DNA from: Gammaproteobacteria bacterium RIFCSPHIGHO2_12_FULL_63_22
GTDB taxonomy: Bacteria > Pseudomonadota > Gammaproteobacteria > Xanthomonadales > Xanthomonadaceae
NCBI GenBank assembly: GCA_001801685.1
Contig: MGYJ01000078.1
Coordinates: forward strand, 1-64,000
Direction: 5' to 3'
Length of the DNA stretch: 64,000 bases
Both the position numbers and the translations under genes were made by a program. Within the stretch, counting starts at the first letter, position 1, and each line of letters begins with the position of its first letter. The notes below the pieces were generated by a model. It was not told the origin of the DNA, did no database searches, and saw nothing but the letters and a program-made list of their open reading frames with translations. This document shows positions 22,268 to 30,748 of this stretch, piece after piece.

Positions 22268-23017
22268 GTGCCCGCCACAGTCCAACAGCGCCGTGAACTT
22301 GCCGCGCGCCTGCTGCCCTTGCTCGACCTGACCAGCCTGGGCGAAGACGACACTCCTGCGCGAATCGAGGCCTTGTGCGCCTCGGCCCGAACCCGGCATG
22401 GCCTGCCCGCCGCACTTTGCGTCTATCCAGAACACATCACCACCGTTCGGCGCGCCATGCACGGCACGGCGGCGAAAGTGGCGACGGTCGTCAATTTTCC
22501 CGATGGCGGCAGTGATGCTGCGCGTGCAGCCCGTGAGACGCGGCGCGCACTGGCCGCGGGTGCGGATGAAATCGACCTCGTGCTGCCCTACCACGCGCTG
22601 CGTCGCGGCGAGCGCGCAGTGGCGGAGGCGGTCGTCATCGCCTGTCGCGAAGCCTGCGGAAGCGCTTCGCTGAAGCTGATCATCGAGACAGGCGAACTCC
22701 AGACACCGGACTTGATCCGACAAGCCTGCGAGATCGGCCTGGCAGCTGGCGTCGACTTCCTCAAGACTTCCACCGGCAAGGTGTCAGTGAATGCCACGCC
22801 GCAAGCTGCCGCACTTATGCTCGATGCCATCGCGCGTGATGGCGGCCGTTGCGGCTTCAAGGCCGCGGGCGGAATCCGCACGCTGGACGACGCTGCCCTC
22901 TATCTCGCCATTGCCGCCGAACGACTGGGCGATGAGTGGATCACTCCCGCACACTTCCGCATCGGCGCGAGTACCTTGTTCAGTGAATTGACGGCAGCGC
23001 TGGACGCCGCTGGATGA
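22268..23017 (+). CDS. deoC: Deoxyribose-phosphate aldolase
   Basis: Class I aldolase that splits 2-deoxyribose 5-phosphate into glyceraldehyde 3-phosphate and acetaldehyde. Schiff-base K166 (FLKTSTGK), the proton-relay K198 (GFKAAGG) and D103 are present in 249 residues. The GTG start has AAGGAG six bases upstream. It opens the deoC-deoA-deoB-deoD operon; its TGA overlaps the deoA ATG by 4 bases. No DeoR or CytR gene is nearby, so the regulator is unknown. Confidence 0.97.
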   Translation: MPATVQQRRELAARLLPLLDLTSLGEDDTPARIEALCASARTRHGLPAALCVYPEHITTVRRAMHGTAAKVATVVNFPDGGSDAARAARETRRALAAGADEIDLVLPYHALRRGERAVAEAVVIACREACGSASLKLIIETGELQTPDLIRQACEIGLAAGVDFLKTSTGKVSVNATPQAAALMLDAIARDGGRCGFKAAGGIRTLDDAALYLAIAAERLGDEWITPAHFRIGASTLFSELTAALDAAG

Positions 23018-24357
23018 CCGCGATGGACGTGCCATCGGCCGCGACGCTGATCCGCTGCAAGCGCGACGGGCAGCGTCTTGATGCCAAACAATTGCGAATC
23101 ATCGCGAGGGGCATCGCCAGCGGTGACTGGAGCGAAGGCCAGGTTGGCGCCTTTGCGATGGCCCTCGCCTGGCGCGGCATGACAATCGATGAGTGCCGCG
23201 AATTCACCTTTGCATTGCGCGACTCCGGCCAGTCCTTGCGTTGGGACGATCTGCCCGGGCCCGTACTGGACAAGCATTCCACCGGCGGCGTCGGCGACTG
23301 CGTCAGCCTGGTGCTGGCGCCCCTGCTGGCCGCCTGCGGCGCCTATGTGCCGATGATTTCGGGTCGCGGGCTTGGCCACACGGGCGGCACTCTCGACAAA
23401 CTCGAAAGCCTGCCGGGATACGACGTCAATCCGCCCAACTGGCGGCTGCGCAAGACCGTTGCCGATATCGGTTGCGCGATCATCGGCCAGAGCGATGACC
23501 TGGTGCCGGCCGATCGCCGTCTCTACGGCGTGCGCGATGTCACCGCCACGGTGGACGTGCCAGACATGATGGTGGCGTCGATACTCTCGAAGAAGCTCGC
23601 GGGTGGCGCGCAGGCGATGGTGCTCGACATCAAGACCGGCAACGGGGCGCAGTTGACGGACATGGCGTCCGCGCGCGCGCTGGCCGATCGCATGCTGGCG
23701 GTCGCTGCGGGTAGCGGCTTGCACCTGCGCGTGGCACTGACCGACATGGACGAGGTGCTGGGTCGCGATGCCGGCAACGCGCTCGAAGTGAGGGCCGTCC
23801 TGGATTTGCTGTGCGGTCGCGCTGCTTGTGATCGGCTGCGCAACCTGACCCTTGCGATGTCGGCTGAATTGCTTTGCCTCGGTGGCATCGCGACGACCGC
23901 GGACGACGCCAGCGCACGGGTGCGCCGCGCGCTTGACTCCGGCGCGGCTGCGGAACGGTTCGCGCGCATGGTGGCCGCATTGGGCGGACCGTCGGATCTT
24001 CTGGAGCGGCCGGACGCGTATCTTCCTCGCACTGAATTGCAGCGCGATGTGTTGGCGACTTCCGATGGTTACGTTTCGGCGGTCGATGTGAGGGCGTTGG
24101 GCAATGTGGTGGTCGAACTCGGCGGAGGCCGAAAACATCCGGCGCAGGCCATCGACCACGCCGTGGGTTTGTCCGGCGTCGTAGGCCGGGGCGCGCGCAT
24201 CCAGGCCGGCCAGCCGATGGCGACCATTCATGCCCGGGGCGAGGCGGAGACGATGCTCGCCTCCGAAGCAGTGCGCCGCGCCTTCGTGATCGCGGAAAGC
24301 GCGCCGCCGGTCGCGCCATTGCTGCAGTGGCACGCGCGGGCGGAGAATGCCGCATGA
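23014..24357 (+). CDS. deoA: Thymidine phosphorylase
   Basis: Phosphorolyses thymidine or deoxyuridine to the base and deoxyribose 1-phosphate. The 447 residues contain the phosphate-binding KHSTGGVGD and the family signature SGRGLGHTGGTLDKLES. Its ATG overlaps the deoC stop (ATGA) and its own stop overlaps the deoB ATG in the same way, so expression is tightly coupled. Product feeds DeoB. Confidence 0.97.
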   Translation: MTAMDVPSAATLIRCKRDGQRLDAKQLRIIARGIASGDWSEGQVGAFAMALAWRGMTIDECREFTFALRDSGQSLRWDDLPGPVLDKHSTGGVGDCVSLVLAPLLAACGAYVPMISGRGLGHTGGTLDKLESLPGYDVNPPNWRLRKTVADIGCAIIGQSDDLVPADRRLYGVRDVTATVDVPDMMVASILSKKLAGGAQAMVLDIKTGNGAQLTDMASARALADRMLAVAAGSGLHLRVALTDMDEVLGRDAGNALEVRAVLDLLCGRAACDRLRNLTLAMSAELLCLGGIATTADDASARVRRALDSGAAAERFARMVAALGGPSDLLERPDAYLPRTELQRDVLATSDGYVSAVDVRALGNVVVELGGGRKHPAQAIDHAVGLSGVVGRGARIQAGQPMATIHARGEAETMLASEAVRRAFVIAESAPPVAPLLQWHARAENAA

Positions 24358-25562
24358 CTCGCGCAATCTGGTTGGTGCTCGACTCGCTCGGCCTCGGCGC
24401 GGCGCCCGATGCCGCCGCTTACGGCGATGCCGGGGCGGACACCTTCGGGCATATTTCCGCGGCCTGCGCCGCTGCGTCCCGTGGCCCCATGAAGCTTCCG
24501 AATTTGTCGCGGCTGGGCTTGCCGCAAGCGCATGCAGCCGCCCATGGCGCGCCGGCGCGGGGATTCGAAACCACGCCTGTGCCTGAAGGCCTGTGGGGTT
24601 ATGCGGTCGAACGCGCCTGCGGCAAGGACACGCCATCTGGTCATTGGGAAACCGCCGGCGTGGTGCTGACGGAACCGTTCGGCTTGTTCGAAAAGCCGGA
24701 AGATTCCTTTCCTGCCGACTTGCTTGAAGCATTGATAGAGCAAGGCGGGCTGCCCGGAATCCTTGGCAACTGCCATGCCTCGGGCACGGAAATCCTGCAA
24801 CGCCTCGGTGCGGAACACATGCAGACCGGCCGACCGATCGTTTACACCTCGGCCGACTCGGTGTTCCAGATCGCGGCGCACGAAGGCACGTTTGGGCTCG
24901 AGCGCCTGTATGAAATCTGCAAGCTGGCGCGCAAGCTGCTCCAGCCCTACAACATCGGTCGCGTGATCGCGCGACCCTTCGTGGGCACGCAGGAATCAGG
25001 CTTCGTTCGCACCGGCAATCGCCACGACTACGCCTTGCCGCCGCCGGCGCCGACGCTGCTCGATGCAGTGGTAGCGGCCGGTGGCGAGGTGGTTGCGATT
25101 GGCAAGATCGCCGACATATTTGCCAACCGTGGCGTCTCGCGGCATGTGCCCGCGCATGGCCACGACGCATTGTTCGATGCGACGATCACGGCGATGTCGC
25201 AAGCCGGCAGCGGCAGCCTGATCGCCACCAATTTCGTCGACTTCGACAGCGTGTACGGCCATCGCCGCGACCTGTTCGGCTACGCGGCGGCGCTGGAACA
25301 TTTCGACGCACGCCTGCCAGAACTTTTCGCCGCGCTCCGCGAGGGTGACCTGTTGGTGCTGAGCGCCGACCACGGTTGCGATCCCACCTGGCCGGGCAGC
25401 GACCACACCCGCGAGTGCATTCCCGCGCTGGCCTTCGGGCCCGGCTATGCACCGCGCGCGCTGGGCCGACGCGACAGTTTCGCCGACCTGGGTCAGGCCA
25501 TGGCCACGCACCTGGGCCTGCCGCCATTGGCAGCCGGCCGTTGCCTGCTGGACGCGGCCTGA
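24354..25562 (+). CDS. deoB: Phosphopentomutase
   Basis: Alkaline-phosphatase-superfamily enzyme that converts (deoxy)ribose 1-phosphate to the 5-phosphate, the DeoC substrate. The 402-residue protein has the metal site DSLGLGAAPDA near the N-terminus, the catalytic-Thr region GADTFGHI, and DHGCDPTWPGSDHTRE at the C-terminal metal site. Start ATG 24354 overlaps the deoA stop by 4 bases. Confidence 0.97.
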   Translation: MTRAIWLVLDSLGLGAAPDAAAYGDAGADTFGHISAACAAASRGPMKLPNLSRLGLPQAHAAAHGAPARGFETTPVPEGLWGYAVERACGKDTPSGHWETAGVVLTEPFGLFEKPEDSFPADLLEALIEQGGLPGILGNCHASGTEILQRLGAEHMQTGRPIVYTSADSVFQIAAHEGTFGLERLYEICKLARKLLQPYNIGRVIARPFVGTQESGFVRTGNRHDYALPPPAPTLLDAVVAAGGEVVAIGKIADIFANRGVSRHVPAHGHDALFDATITAMSQAGSGSLIATNFVDFDSVYGHRRDLFGYAAALEHFDARLPELFAALREGDLLVLSADHGCDPTWPGSDHTRECIPALAFGPGYAPRALGRRDSFADLGQAMATHLGLPPLAAGRCLLDAA

Positions 25563-25572
25563 GGCGCGATCG

Positions 25573-26295
25573 ATGAGCACGCCACACATTGACGCCGCCC
25601 CCGGCGAGATTGCCGACACCGTATTGTTTCCGGGCGACCCGTTGCGCGCGCGGCACATCGCTGCGGAGTTCCTTGCCGATGCCACGGAAGTGACCTCGCG
25701 CCGCAACATGCTCGGCTTCACCGGCCACTATCGTGGGATGCGCGTGTCGGTGATGGGTAGTGGCATGGGCATCCCGTCCTGCGCCATCTACGCGACGGAA
25801 TTGGCGCGCGTGTACGGCGTGCGTCGCATCGTGCGGGTCGGCACCTGCGGCGGCGTCGGCGATGTGGCCTTGGGTGACCTCTTGCTCGCGCAGGCGGCGT
25901 CCACCGATTCCAACTTCAACCGCATGCAGTTCGGCGGCCATGAACTGGCGGCCTGCGCGGATTTCGAATTGTTGCGCGCGGTCGCCGACACGGCTGCCAG
26001 GAATGACATCCCCGTGCGGATCGCCAGCGTGTTCAGTTCCGATTGTTTCTACGGCGGCGATCCGGACCTGGTCGCGCGCCTGTTGCAACATCGCATCATG
26101 GCGATCGACATGGAATCTGCCGGCCTCTACGGCCTGGCGATGCGCGAGGGCATCCAGGCGCTATCGGTGCTCGCGGTAAGCGACCATTTGCAACGCGGCG
26201 AACACATGTCGGCGGAACAGCGCGAGCAAGGCCAGTCACGAATGGTGTCGCTGGTCCTGGAAAGCCTGCTGCCGCCAATGGAAACATCCCGCTAG
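25573..26295 (+). CDS. deoD: Purine-nucleoside phosphorylase, DeoD type
   Basis: Hexameric phosphorylase for purine (deoxy)nucleosides. The 240 residues start MSTPHIDAAPGEIADTVLFP and hold the phosphate site GDPLRA, the nucleoside site IDMESAGLYGLA and the catalytic Asp in AVSDHL. It starts 10 bases after deoB and closes the operon. Its TAG stop shares the CTAG palindrome with the stop of the convergent PLP-enzyme gene. Confidence 0.96.
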   Translation: MSTPHIDAAPGEIADTVLFPGDPLRARHIAAEFLADATEVTSRRNMLGFTGHYRGMRVSVMGSGMGIPSCAIYATELARVYGVRRIVRVGTCGGVGDVALGDLLLAQAASTDSNFNRMQFGGHELAACADFELLRAVADTAARNDIPVRIASVFSSDCFYGGDPDLVARLLQHRIMAIDMESAGLYGLAMREGIQALSVLAVSDHLQRGEHMSAEQREQGQSRMVSLVLESLLPPMETSR

Positions 26296-27374
26296 CAGGC
26301 GCCGGTTCCGATCGCCCTGCGGATGGCGAGTCGTTCCTTTTCGAGATCGATCCCGTGCCCGGCCAGCCAGGCCGGGTCGAACAGGGTCTGGTCGTAGCGC
26401 GCGCCGCGATCGCAAAGCAGGCTGACGATGCTGCCGCCAGCACCGCGCGCTCGCATCGCCGTTGCGAGACGAAGGCAGGCCACCAGGTTGGTGCCCGACG
26501 AACCGCCGTAGCGATGGCCGAACAGGGTCTCAAGTTCCCAGGCGGCCGCGATGGACTGCGCATCCGGAACCTCGACGACGGCATCCACCACCTCGAACAG
26601 GAAACAGGGCTCGACCTTGGGTCGTCCGATGCCTTCGATGAGGGTGACGGCATCGGCCACGGCCGTCGTGTCGCGACCGGCCCAGCCGCGGGCGAAGGCG
26701 CTTCCCGTGGGTTCGGCCACGCACAGTTGCGTCGACAACTGCCGGTAGCGAAGGTAGCGGCCGATGGTGGCAGAGGTGCCGCCGGTGCCGACGCCGCAAA
26801 CGATCCACGCTGGCACCGGATCGGGCTCGTCGGCCATTTGCGCAAGGATGGATTCGGCGATGTTGTTGTTGCCGCGCCAGTCGGTGGCGCGTTCGGCCAG
26901 GCCGAACTGATCGAGATGGCAGGCGCCTTGTTCGGCATGCCAGGCCGCGCGGGCGTGCACCTGCGCCGGATCGTCCACCAGATCGCATCTTCCGCCGAGA
27001 GCCTGCACGTCGCGGATCTTTCCGGGCGCCGTGCATGCTGGCATCACTGCGATGAATTCCAGTCCCAGCAAGCGGGCGAACCAAGCTTCGGAAATCGCAG
27101 TGCTGCCCGACGACGCATCGACCACGGCCTGGTCTGAACGCAGCCGGCCGTTGCACAGGGCATACAGGAACAACGATCGCGCCAGCCGGTGCTTGAGACT
27201 GCCGGTGGGATGCGCTGCTTCATCCTTGAAGTAGAAACCGATGCCTGGATAGGCGGGAAGTTCCAGTCGCAGCAGGTGGGTGTCGGCGGAGCGCGCCGCT
27301 TCGCGTTTGAGCTTGCCGATAGCCTCGCGCACGAAGGCACGGTCGAGGTCGAGGGGCGGCAGGGATAAGGGCAT
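26292..27374 (-). CDS. PLP-dependent enzyme resembling L-cysteine desulfhydrase Cds1
   Basis: Fold-type II PLP enzyme of the cysteine synthase/cystathionine beta-synthase family. The PLP lysine is K61 in PTGSLKHR and the phosphate loop is GVGTGGTS. The ADTHLL stretch and overall layout look more like Cds1-type cysteine desulfhydrases (cysteine to H2S, pyruvate and ammonia) than biosynthetic CysK or CysM; the reaction is inferred. The start is unsure: ATGs at 27374, 27383 and 27407 are in frame, none with a strong ribosome site, and the frame reaches 27494. It faces away from the DnrO-like lipoprotein gene. Confidence 0.75.
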   Translation of the reverse strand: MPLSLPPLDLDRAFVREAIGKLKREAARSADTHLLRLELPAYPGIGFYFKDEAAHPTGSLKHRLARSLFLYALCNGRLRSDQAVVDASSGSTAISEAWFARLLGLEFIAVMPACTAPGKIRDVQALGGRCDLVDDPAQVHARAAWHAEQGACHLDQFGLAERATDWRGNNNIAESILAQMADEPDPVPAWIVCGVGTGGTSATIGRYLRYRQLSTQLCVAEPTGSAFARGWAGRDTTAVADAVTLIEGIGRPKVEPCFLFEVVDAVVEVPDAQSIAAAWELETLFGHRYGGSSGTNLVACLRLATAMRARGAGGSIVSLLCDRGARYDQTLFDPAWLAGHGIDLEKERLAIRRAIGTGAC

Positions 27375-27506
27375 GTCGGGCATGCGCCATGCTGGCCCGA
27401 ACAGCATGCGGCTACCCTGATCTCGATCAAGCACACGGCAGCCGCGTGCGACTAGCATGCGGCTTATGCGCAGCACGGCGTCGTCGTGCACCATCGAGGT
27501 GGAAAC

Positions 27507-27953
27507 ATGAAAGTCCTATCCCCGCTTGTGCTGCTGACCTTGCTGTTGGCCTGCTCGCCGCAGTCCGGGCAGACCCCGGACAAGACGGCTGCCGCAGCCG
27601 CCGCGCCCGAAACGCATGCCACGGACGCCCCCTTGCGCGAAGGCATGGGCCGCATTCGCCTGTCAGTCGATGCGCTGGGGCACTACGAGCAGGGCCACAT
27701 GGGTGCAGAACAGGCCGTGGAGATGGCCGGCAATGTAGAAAAGGATGTCAACTTCCTGATCGCCAATTGCAGGCTCGATCCCGATGCCGACGCCGCACTG
27801 CACGGCATCATCGCCAAGTTGTTGAAGGGCGCGCACGCGCTCAAGTCGAACCCTGCCGACCTGGCCGCGATTGCGCCGATGCGCGAGGCGATGGCCGAGT
27901 ACGCGGCCAGCTTCGACGATCCGGCGTTCAGGACTCAGCCCGCAAGTCCGTGA
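27507..27953 (+). CDS. Small helical lipoprotein of unknown function
   Basis: A 148-residue protein with a lipoprotein signal: MKVLSPLVLLTLLLAC, where LLAC is the lipobox. After an Ala/Thr/Pro-rich linker come predicted helices (GMGRIRLSVDALGHYEQGHM, then a region with one Cys, ANCRLDPDADAALHGI). I cannot assign a function; it looks like short periplasmic lipoproteins sometimes labelled DnrO-like in Xanthomonads, a label I hold only loosely. GAGGTGG precedes the ATG. It is divergent from the Cds1-like gene and convergent with the decarboxylase gene. Confidence 0.65.
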   Translation: MKVLSPLVLLTLLLACSPQSGQTPDKTAAAAAAPETHATDAPLREGMGRIRLSVDALGHYEQGHMGAEQAVEMAGNVEKDVNFLIANCRLDPDADAALHGIIAKLLKGAHALKSNPADLAAIAPMREAMAEYAASFDDPAFRTQPASP

Positions 27954-27954
27954 A

Positions 27955-27972
27955 TCGGCACGGCCGCCGATG
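27955..27972. terminator. Short hairpin between convergent genes
   Basis: ATCGGC pairs with GCCGAT around a 6-base loop immediately after the lipoprotein stop. There is no T-run, so its role as terminator is a guess from position. Confidence 0.3.
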
Positions 27973-27975
27973 CGC

Positions 27976-29967
27976 TCAGGTCGAGTGATCGAGTCCGATC
28001 AGCGCCGTCGTGCGGCGCTGCAGGAAATCGAAGTAACGGTCGATGTAGCTGATGCCGTTTTCGTGGTCGATCAGGTACGGATTCATCAGCGTGTGGCGCA
28101 GTATCAGCAGGCGGTCATCGTGCTCGCCGCCCATCGTTGCCGGATCGAGGCCGAGTAGTGACAGGATCCGCGACATCTCCACCTCGCCAAGCGCTTCGGG
28201 GCGCAACGTGGTAACCGAGCCGAAGAACTCCTTCATCTGCAAGGGCTGGCTCGGGTCGCAGCGCAGCTCGTCGTGCAGGCGCCGGACGAAGGCATTGGCG
28301 CGCGACACGTCCGTGTTGCCGACCGGATTGAGCGCGAGGCAAACCAGGTTGCTGTCGGGCGCGAATGGCACGACGGCATGGAGCCTGTCCGAAACCGATT
28401 CGGAAAATTGGCGCGCGCAAGCGTGGAAGGCTTCGGCGGAGACGATGGTGTGTGCCTGCAGCCGGCCGAAATTTGCATGGTCCAGCGGTAGCACCCGATG
28501 CGTGACGAAAGCGGCCGCCGCGGCCGCGCCGGGCTTGGAACCTTCGGGAATGAATTGCCCGAGGCTGCGATAGCGAGCCACGTAACCGGCGGCAGTTGCG
28601 TCGTGGAAGACATAGTCGGCCTGCTCCGCCAAAAGCGCCATCGCCCGATGGTCGCGACAAATGAAGGCGCCCGCGCCGTAGGGCAGGTAGCCCAGCTTGT
28701 GCGGATCCACGGTGATCGAATCGGTACGGCCCAGCGCGCCGAAGGCGGCATGCACGCCATCCGATGGAAACGAATCGAAGCCCTCGCGAACTTCCGCGAG
28801 TGTGCGCAGGCTGCCATCGGGATTTCGAAACATCGTGGCCAGGTAGCCGCCCCAGGCGCCATCCACGTGTACACCGAAACCCAGTCCGTGCGCCGCGTGC
28901 AGGTCGCGCGCATCCACGACGCGGTCAACCGGATCGATCGTGCCGTATTCGGTCGTACCCAGCACCGCAACCGCCAGCAGCACCGGTTGGCGATCACGAG
29001 TGCAAGCTGCGAGCGTTTCTTCAAGCGCATGCAGGTCGATGCGCATGTCGCGCTCGGGCAATAGCTGCAGCTGCGAGCGGCCGAGGCCGAGCAGCTTCAT
29101 GCCCTTGCTCCAGGAATAGTGGGCGGTGATCGGCGCGAGCACGATCGGCACCCGCAACTGCGGATGCGCCTTGAAGAAATCGACGAGGCCTAGTTGCTCG
29201 ACTTGTTGGGCGCGCACGCGCGCATCCCAGCGCCTGCGCTCCGCCACCGGTTGCGCCGCGAGCCACGCCTGCCAGCCGTCGAGCAAGGCGATGCCTGCCT
29301 GCGGCGTGAGATTGAAGGCGGCCCAATCATCCGCAGGCAAGGTGAGCTCGGGCACCCTTGCCGCACGCAATGCCACCGGGAATGACTTCAGCGCGAGCGC
29401 CAGCCGCAGCGCCTGGTAATTGGCCAACGTTCCGCCGGACGTCAGGTGGCCGAAGGCGCAATCCACGCGCGTGGGGTCATGCGGGTAACCAAGCATGCGC
29501 GCGAGTTGCAGGCCGACCTGCACTTCCATATCCACCGTTACCGGCGCGGCATCCTCGCTGACGTTGTTCGGGTTGTAGGGCAGGGTAAGCATCTGCGCGG
29601 CCAGCCCGGGAATGAGCAGGTCGGAAACCATGTGGCCCAGATAGCGCGGGCTGTGGAACGGCACCGATTTCTTCAGCGCCGCCGACAGTTGGTGCAGCTC
29701 GCCGCGCAGGCGCGCTTCGAAGGCCAGGTAGTCGGGGTGCTGCGCGGCGCGGGTGGAAATCGCCGGCGGATCCTCGGGGTGGAAATTTCGCCGCCAGTAC
29801 ACGTGGTCGCGCAGGAATTCGACGACGAGCTTTTCCAGCATCGTGTCGTTTTCGCCATAAGGGCCGAGGAAACAGGCGTCCAGGGCTTGCCGGCTGGCCT
29901 GGGGCGCGGGGCCGCCGTGCCCGGTGGCGGACGGAGCGATGGGATCGAGGGAATGGGATTGGGACAT
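27976..29967 (-). CDS. PLP-dependent decarboxylase, tyrosine decarboxylase-like
   Basis: A 663-residue group II amino-acid decarboxylase. PLP-site features are GHLTSGGTLANYQAL, the HVDGAWGGY stretch (cofactor Asp) and the lysine in ITVDPHKLGYLPYG. Length and the N-terminal section (LDACFLGPYGEND... DHVYWRRNFHPEDPPAIS) are more like bacterial tyrosine decarboxylases (about 620 residues) than glutamate decarboxylases (about 460). Substrate is not determined. No amino-acid antiporter gene is adjacent, unlike typical acid-resistance or tyramine operons, so another role, such as a biosynthetic amine, is possible. Confidence 0.8.
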   Translation of the reverse strand: MSQSHSLDPIAPSATGHGGPAPQASRQALDACFLGPYGENDTMLEKLVVEFLRDHVYWRRNFHPEDPPAISTRAAQHPDYLAFEARLRGELHQLSAALKKSVPFHSPRYLGHMVSDLLIPGLAAQMLTLPYNPNNVSEDAAPVTVDMEVQVGLQLARMLGYPHDPTRVDCAFGHLTSGGTLANYQALRLALALKSFPVALRAARVPELTLPADDWAAFNLTPQAGIALLDGWQAWLAAQPVAERRRWDARVRAQQVEQLGLVDFFKAHPQLRVPIVLAPITAHYSWSKGMKLLGLGRSQLQLLPERDMRIDLHALEETLAACTRDRQPVLLAVAVLGTTEYGTIDPVDRVVDARDLHAAHGLGFGVHVDGAWGGYLATMFRNPDGSLRTLAEVREGFDSFPSDGVHAAFGALGRTDSITVDPHKLGYLPYGAGAFICRDHRAMALLAEQADYVFHDATAAGYVARYRSLGQFIPEGSKPGAAAAAAFVTHRVLPLDHANFGRLQAHTIVSAEAFHACARQFSESVSDRLHAVVPFAPDSNLVCLALNPVGNTDVSRANAFVRRLHDELRCDPSQPLQMKEFFGSVTTLRPEALGEVEMSRILSLLGLDPATMGGEHDDRLLILRHTLMNPYLIDHENGISYIDRYFDFLQRRTTALIGLDHST

Positions 29968-30043
29968 GGCAGGCAGCTTAGGCCGCGACGGCCCCGGCCC
30001 CCTTGATCGAGGTCAATGGGCGCAGCGAAGCCCGAAAAGCCTG

Positions 30044-30052
30044 TGGTAAACT
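30044..30052 (+). promoter_or_regulatory. Candidate extended -10 for the tRNA-Pro cluster
   Basis: TG-G-TAAACT reads as an extended -10 element 64 bases before tRNA-Pro. No convincing -35 is present; weak evidence. Confidence 0.3.
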
Positions 30053-30115
30053 TTGCAGATCGGGTTGCCGCCCGGGTCGCGGGCCAGCCCGTATCCCGGC
30101 TGTATCCGGTGTTTT

Positions 30116-30192
30116 CGGGGTATAGCGCAGCCTGGTAGCGCGCCTGCTTTGGGAGCAGGATGTCGAGAGTTCGAATCCCTCTACCCCGACCA
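30116..30192 (+). tRNA. tRNA-Pro (TGG anticodon)
   Basis: A 77-base tRNA: acceptor CGGGGTA/TACCCCG, discriminator A, CCA. The anticodon loop TTTGGGA gives TGG, which reads CCA and CCG. It leads a five-tRNA cluster (Pro, Arg, His, Lys, Leu) upstream of tig. Confidence 0.97.
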
Positions 30193-30247
30193 GTTCAAGC
30201 GTTCCGGATGTCGTGATTAGCGGTTTCAGTGCACAATTCCAGCCAGG

Positions 30248-30324
30248 GCGCCCGTAGCTCAACTGGATAGAGCATCGGACTTCTACTCCGTAGGTTGGGG
30301 GTTCGAGTCCCTCCGGGCGCGCCA
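30248..30324 (+). tRNA. tRNA-Arg (TCT anticodon)
   Basis: A 77-base tRNA: acceptor GCGCCCG/CGGGCGC, discriminator G, CCA. Anticodon loop CTTCTAC gives TCT, which reads AGA and AGG. The outer anticodon-stem pair is T-T. It is the second member of the cluster. Confidence 0.96.
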
Positions 30325-30338
30325 GTTTCGCTTCAAAT

Positions 30339-30416
30339 GGTGGATGTAGCTCAGTCGGTTAGAGCATCGGATTGTGATTCCGAGGGTCGCGGGTTCGAAT
30401 CCCGTCTTCCACCCCA
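30339..30416 (+). tRNA. tRNA-His (GTG anticodon)
   Basis: A 78-base tRNA with the extra 5' G (30339) that pairs with discriminator C, the His identity element. Anticodon GTG is at 30374-30376. The acceptor stem GTGGATG/CTTCCAC has a T-T mismatch at the sixth pair. CCA is encoded. Confidence 0.95.
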
Positions 30417-30471
30417 GTCTCCGGATGCGGCATAATGCCGCGTCGGCTGCCGTACCGGCAGGAAAGGTTTT

Positions 30472-30547
30472 GGGCCGTTAGCTCAGTTGGTAGAGCAGTT
30501 GACTCTTAATCAATAGGTCGAAGGTTCGAATCCTTCACGGCCCACCA
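30472..30547 (+). tRNA. tRNA-Lys (CTT anticodon)
   Basis: A 76-base tRNA: acceptor GGGCCGT/ACGGCCC, discriminator A, CCA. Anticodon loop CTCTTAA gives CTT, which reads AAG, the lysine codon that dominates in this GC-rich genome. A TTT-anticodon tRNA is presumably elsewhere. Confidence 0.96.
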
Positions 30548-30581
30548 ATCTTTCCTGAATAACCGGTACCCGCATGGCAAT

Positions 30582-30666
30582 GCGAAAGTGGCGGAATTGG
30601 TAGACGCCCAGGATTTAGGTTCCTGTGGGGAAACCCGTGAGAGTTCGAGTCTCTCCTTTCGCACCA
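30582..30666 (+). tRNA. tRNA-Leu (TAG anticodon)
   Basis: An 85-base class II tRNA: acceptor GCGAAAG/CTTTCGC, discriminator A, CCA, long variable arm. Anticodon loop TTTAGGT gives TAG, which reads CTA and CTG. It is the last tRNA before tig. A T-rich tract at 30702-30715 follows but is not preceded by a clean stem. Confidence 0.96.
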
Positions 30667-30748
30667 TCCGTTGGCTGCGTGGGGTGAGCCGGATCCATGG
30701 GTTTTTTCTTTTTTTGGCGCCGTAGAAAGGCGCGAGGCTGGAGTACAA

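Noticed and set aside
22900..25170. A 756-codon minus-strand open frame across deoC, deoA and deoB
   Set aside because: It lies antisense to three intact genes with clear active sites. Long antisense frames are common in GC-rich DNA and its protein is low-complexity His/Arg/Ala-rich.
30669..30715. T-rich tract after tRNA-Leu as an intrinsic terminator
   Set aside because: The preceding stem is short and bulged (GGCT/AGCC) and separated from the Ts by about ten bases, so termination is not supported.
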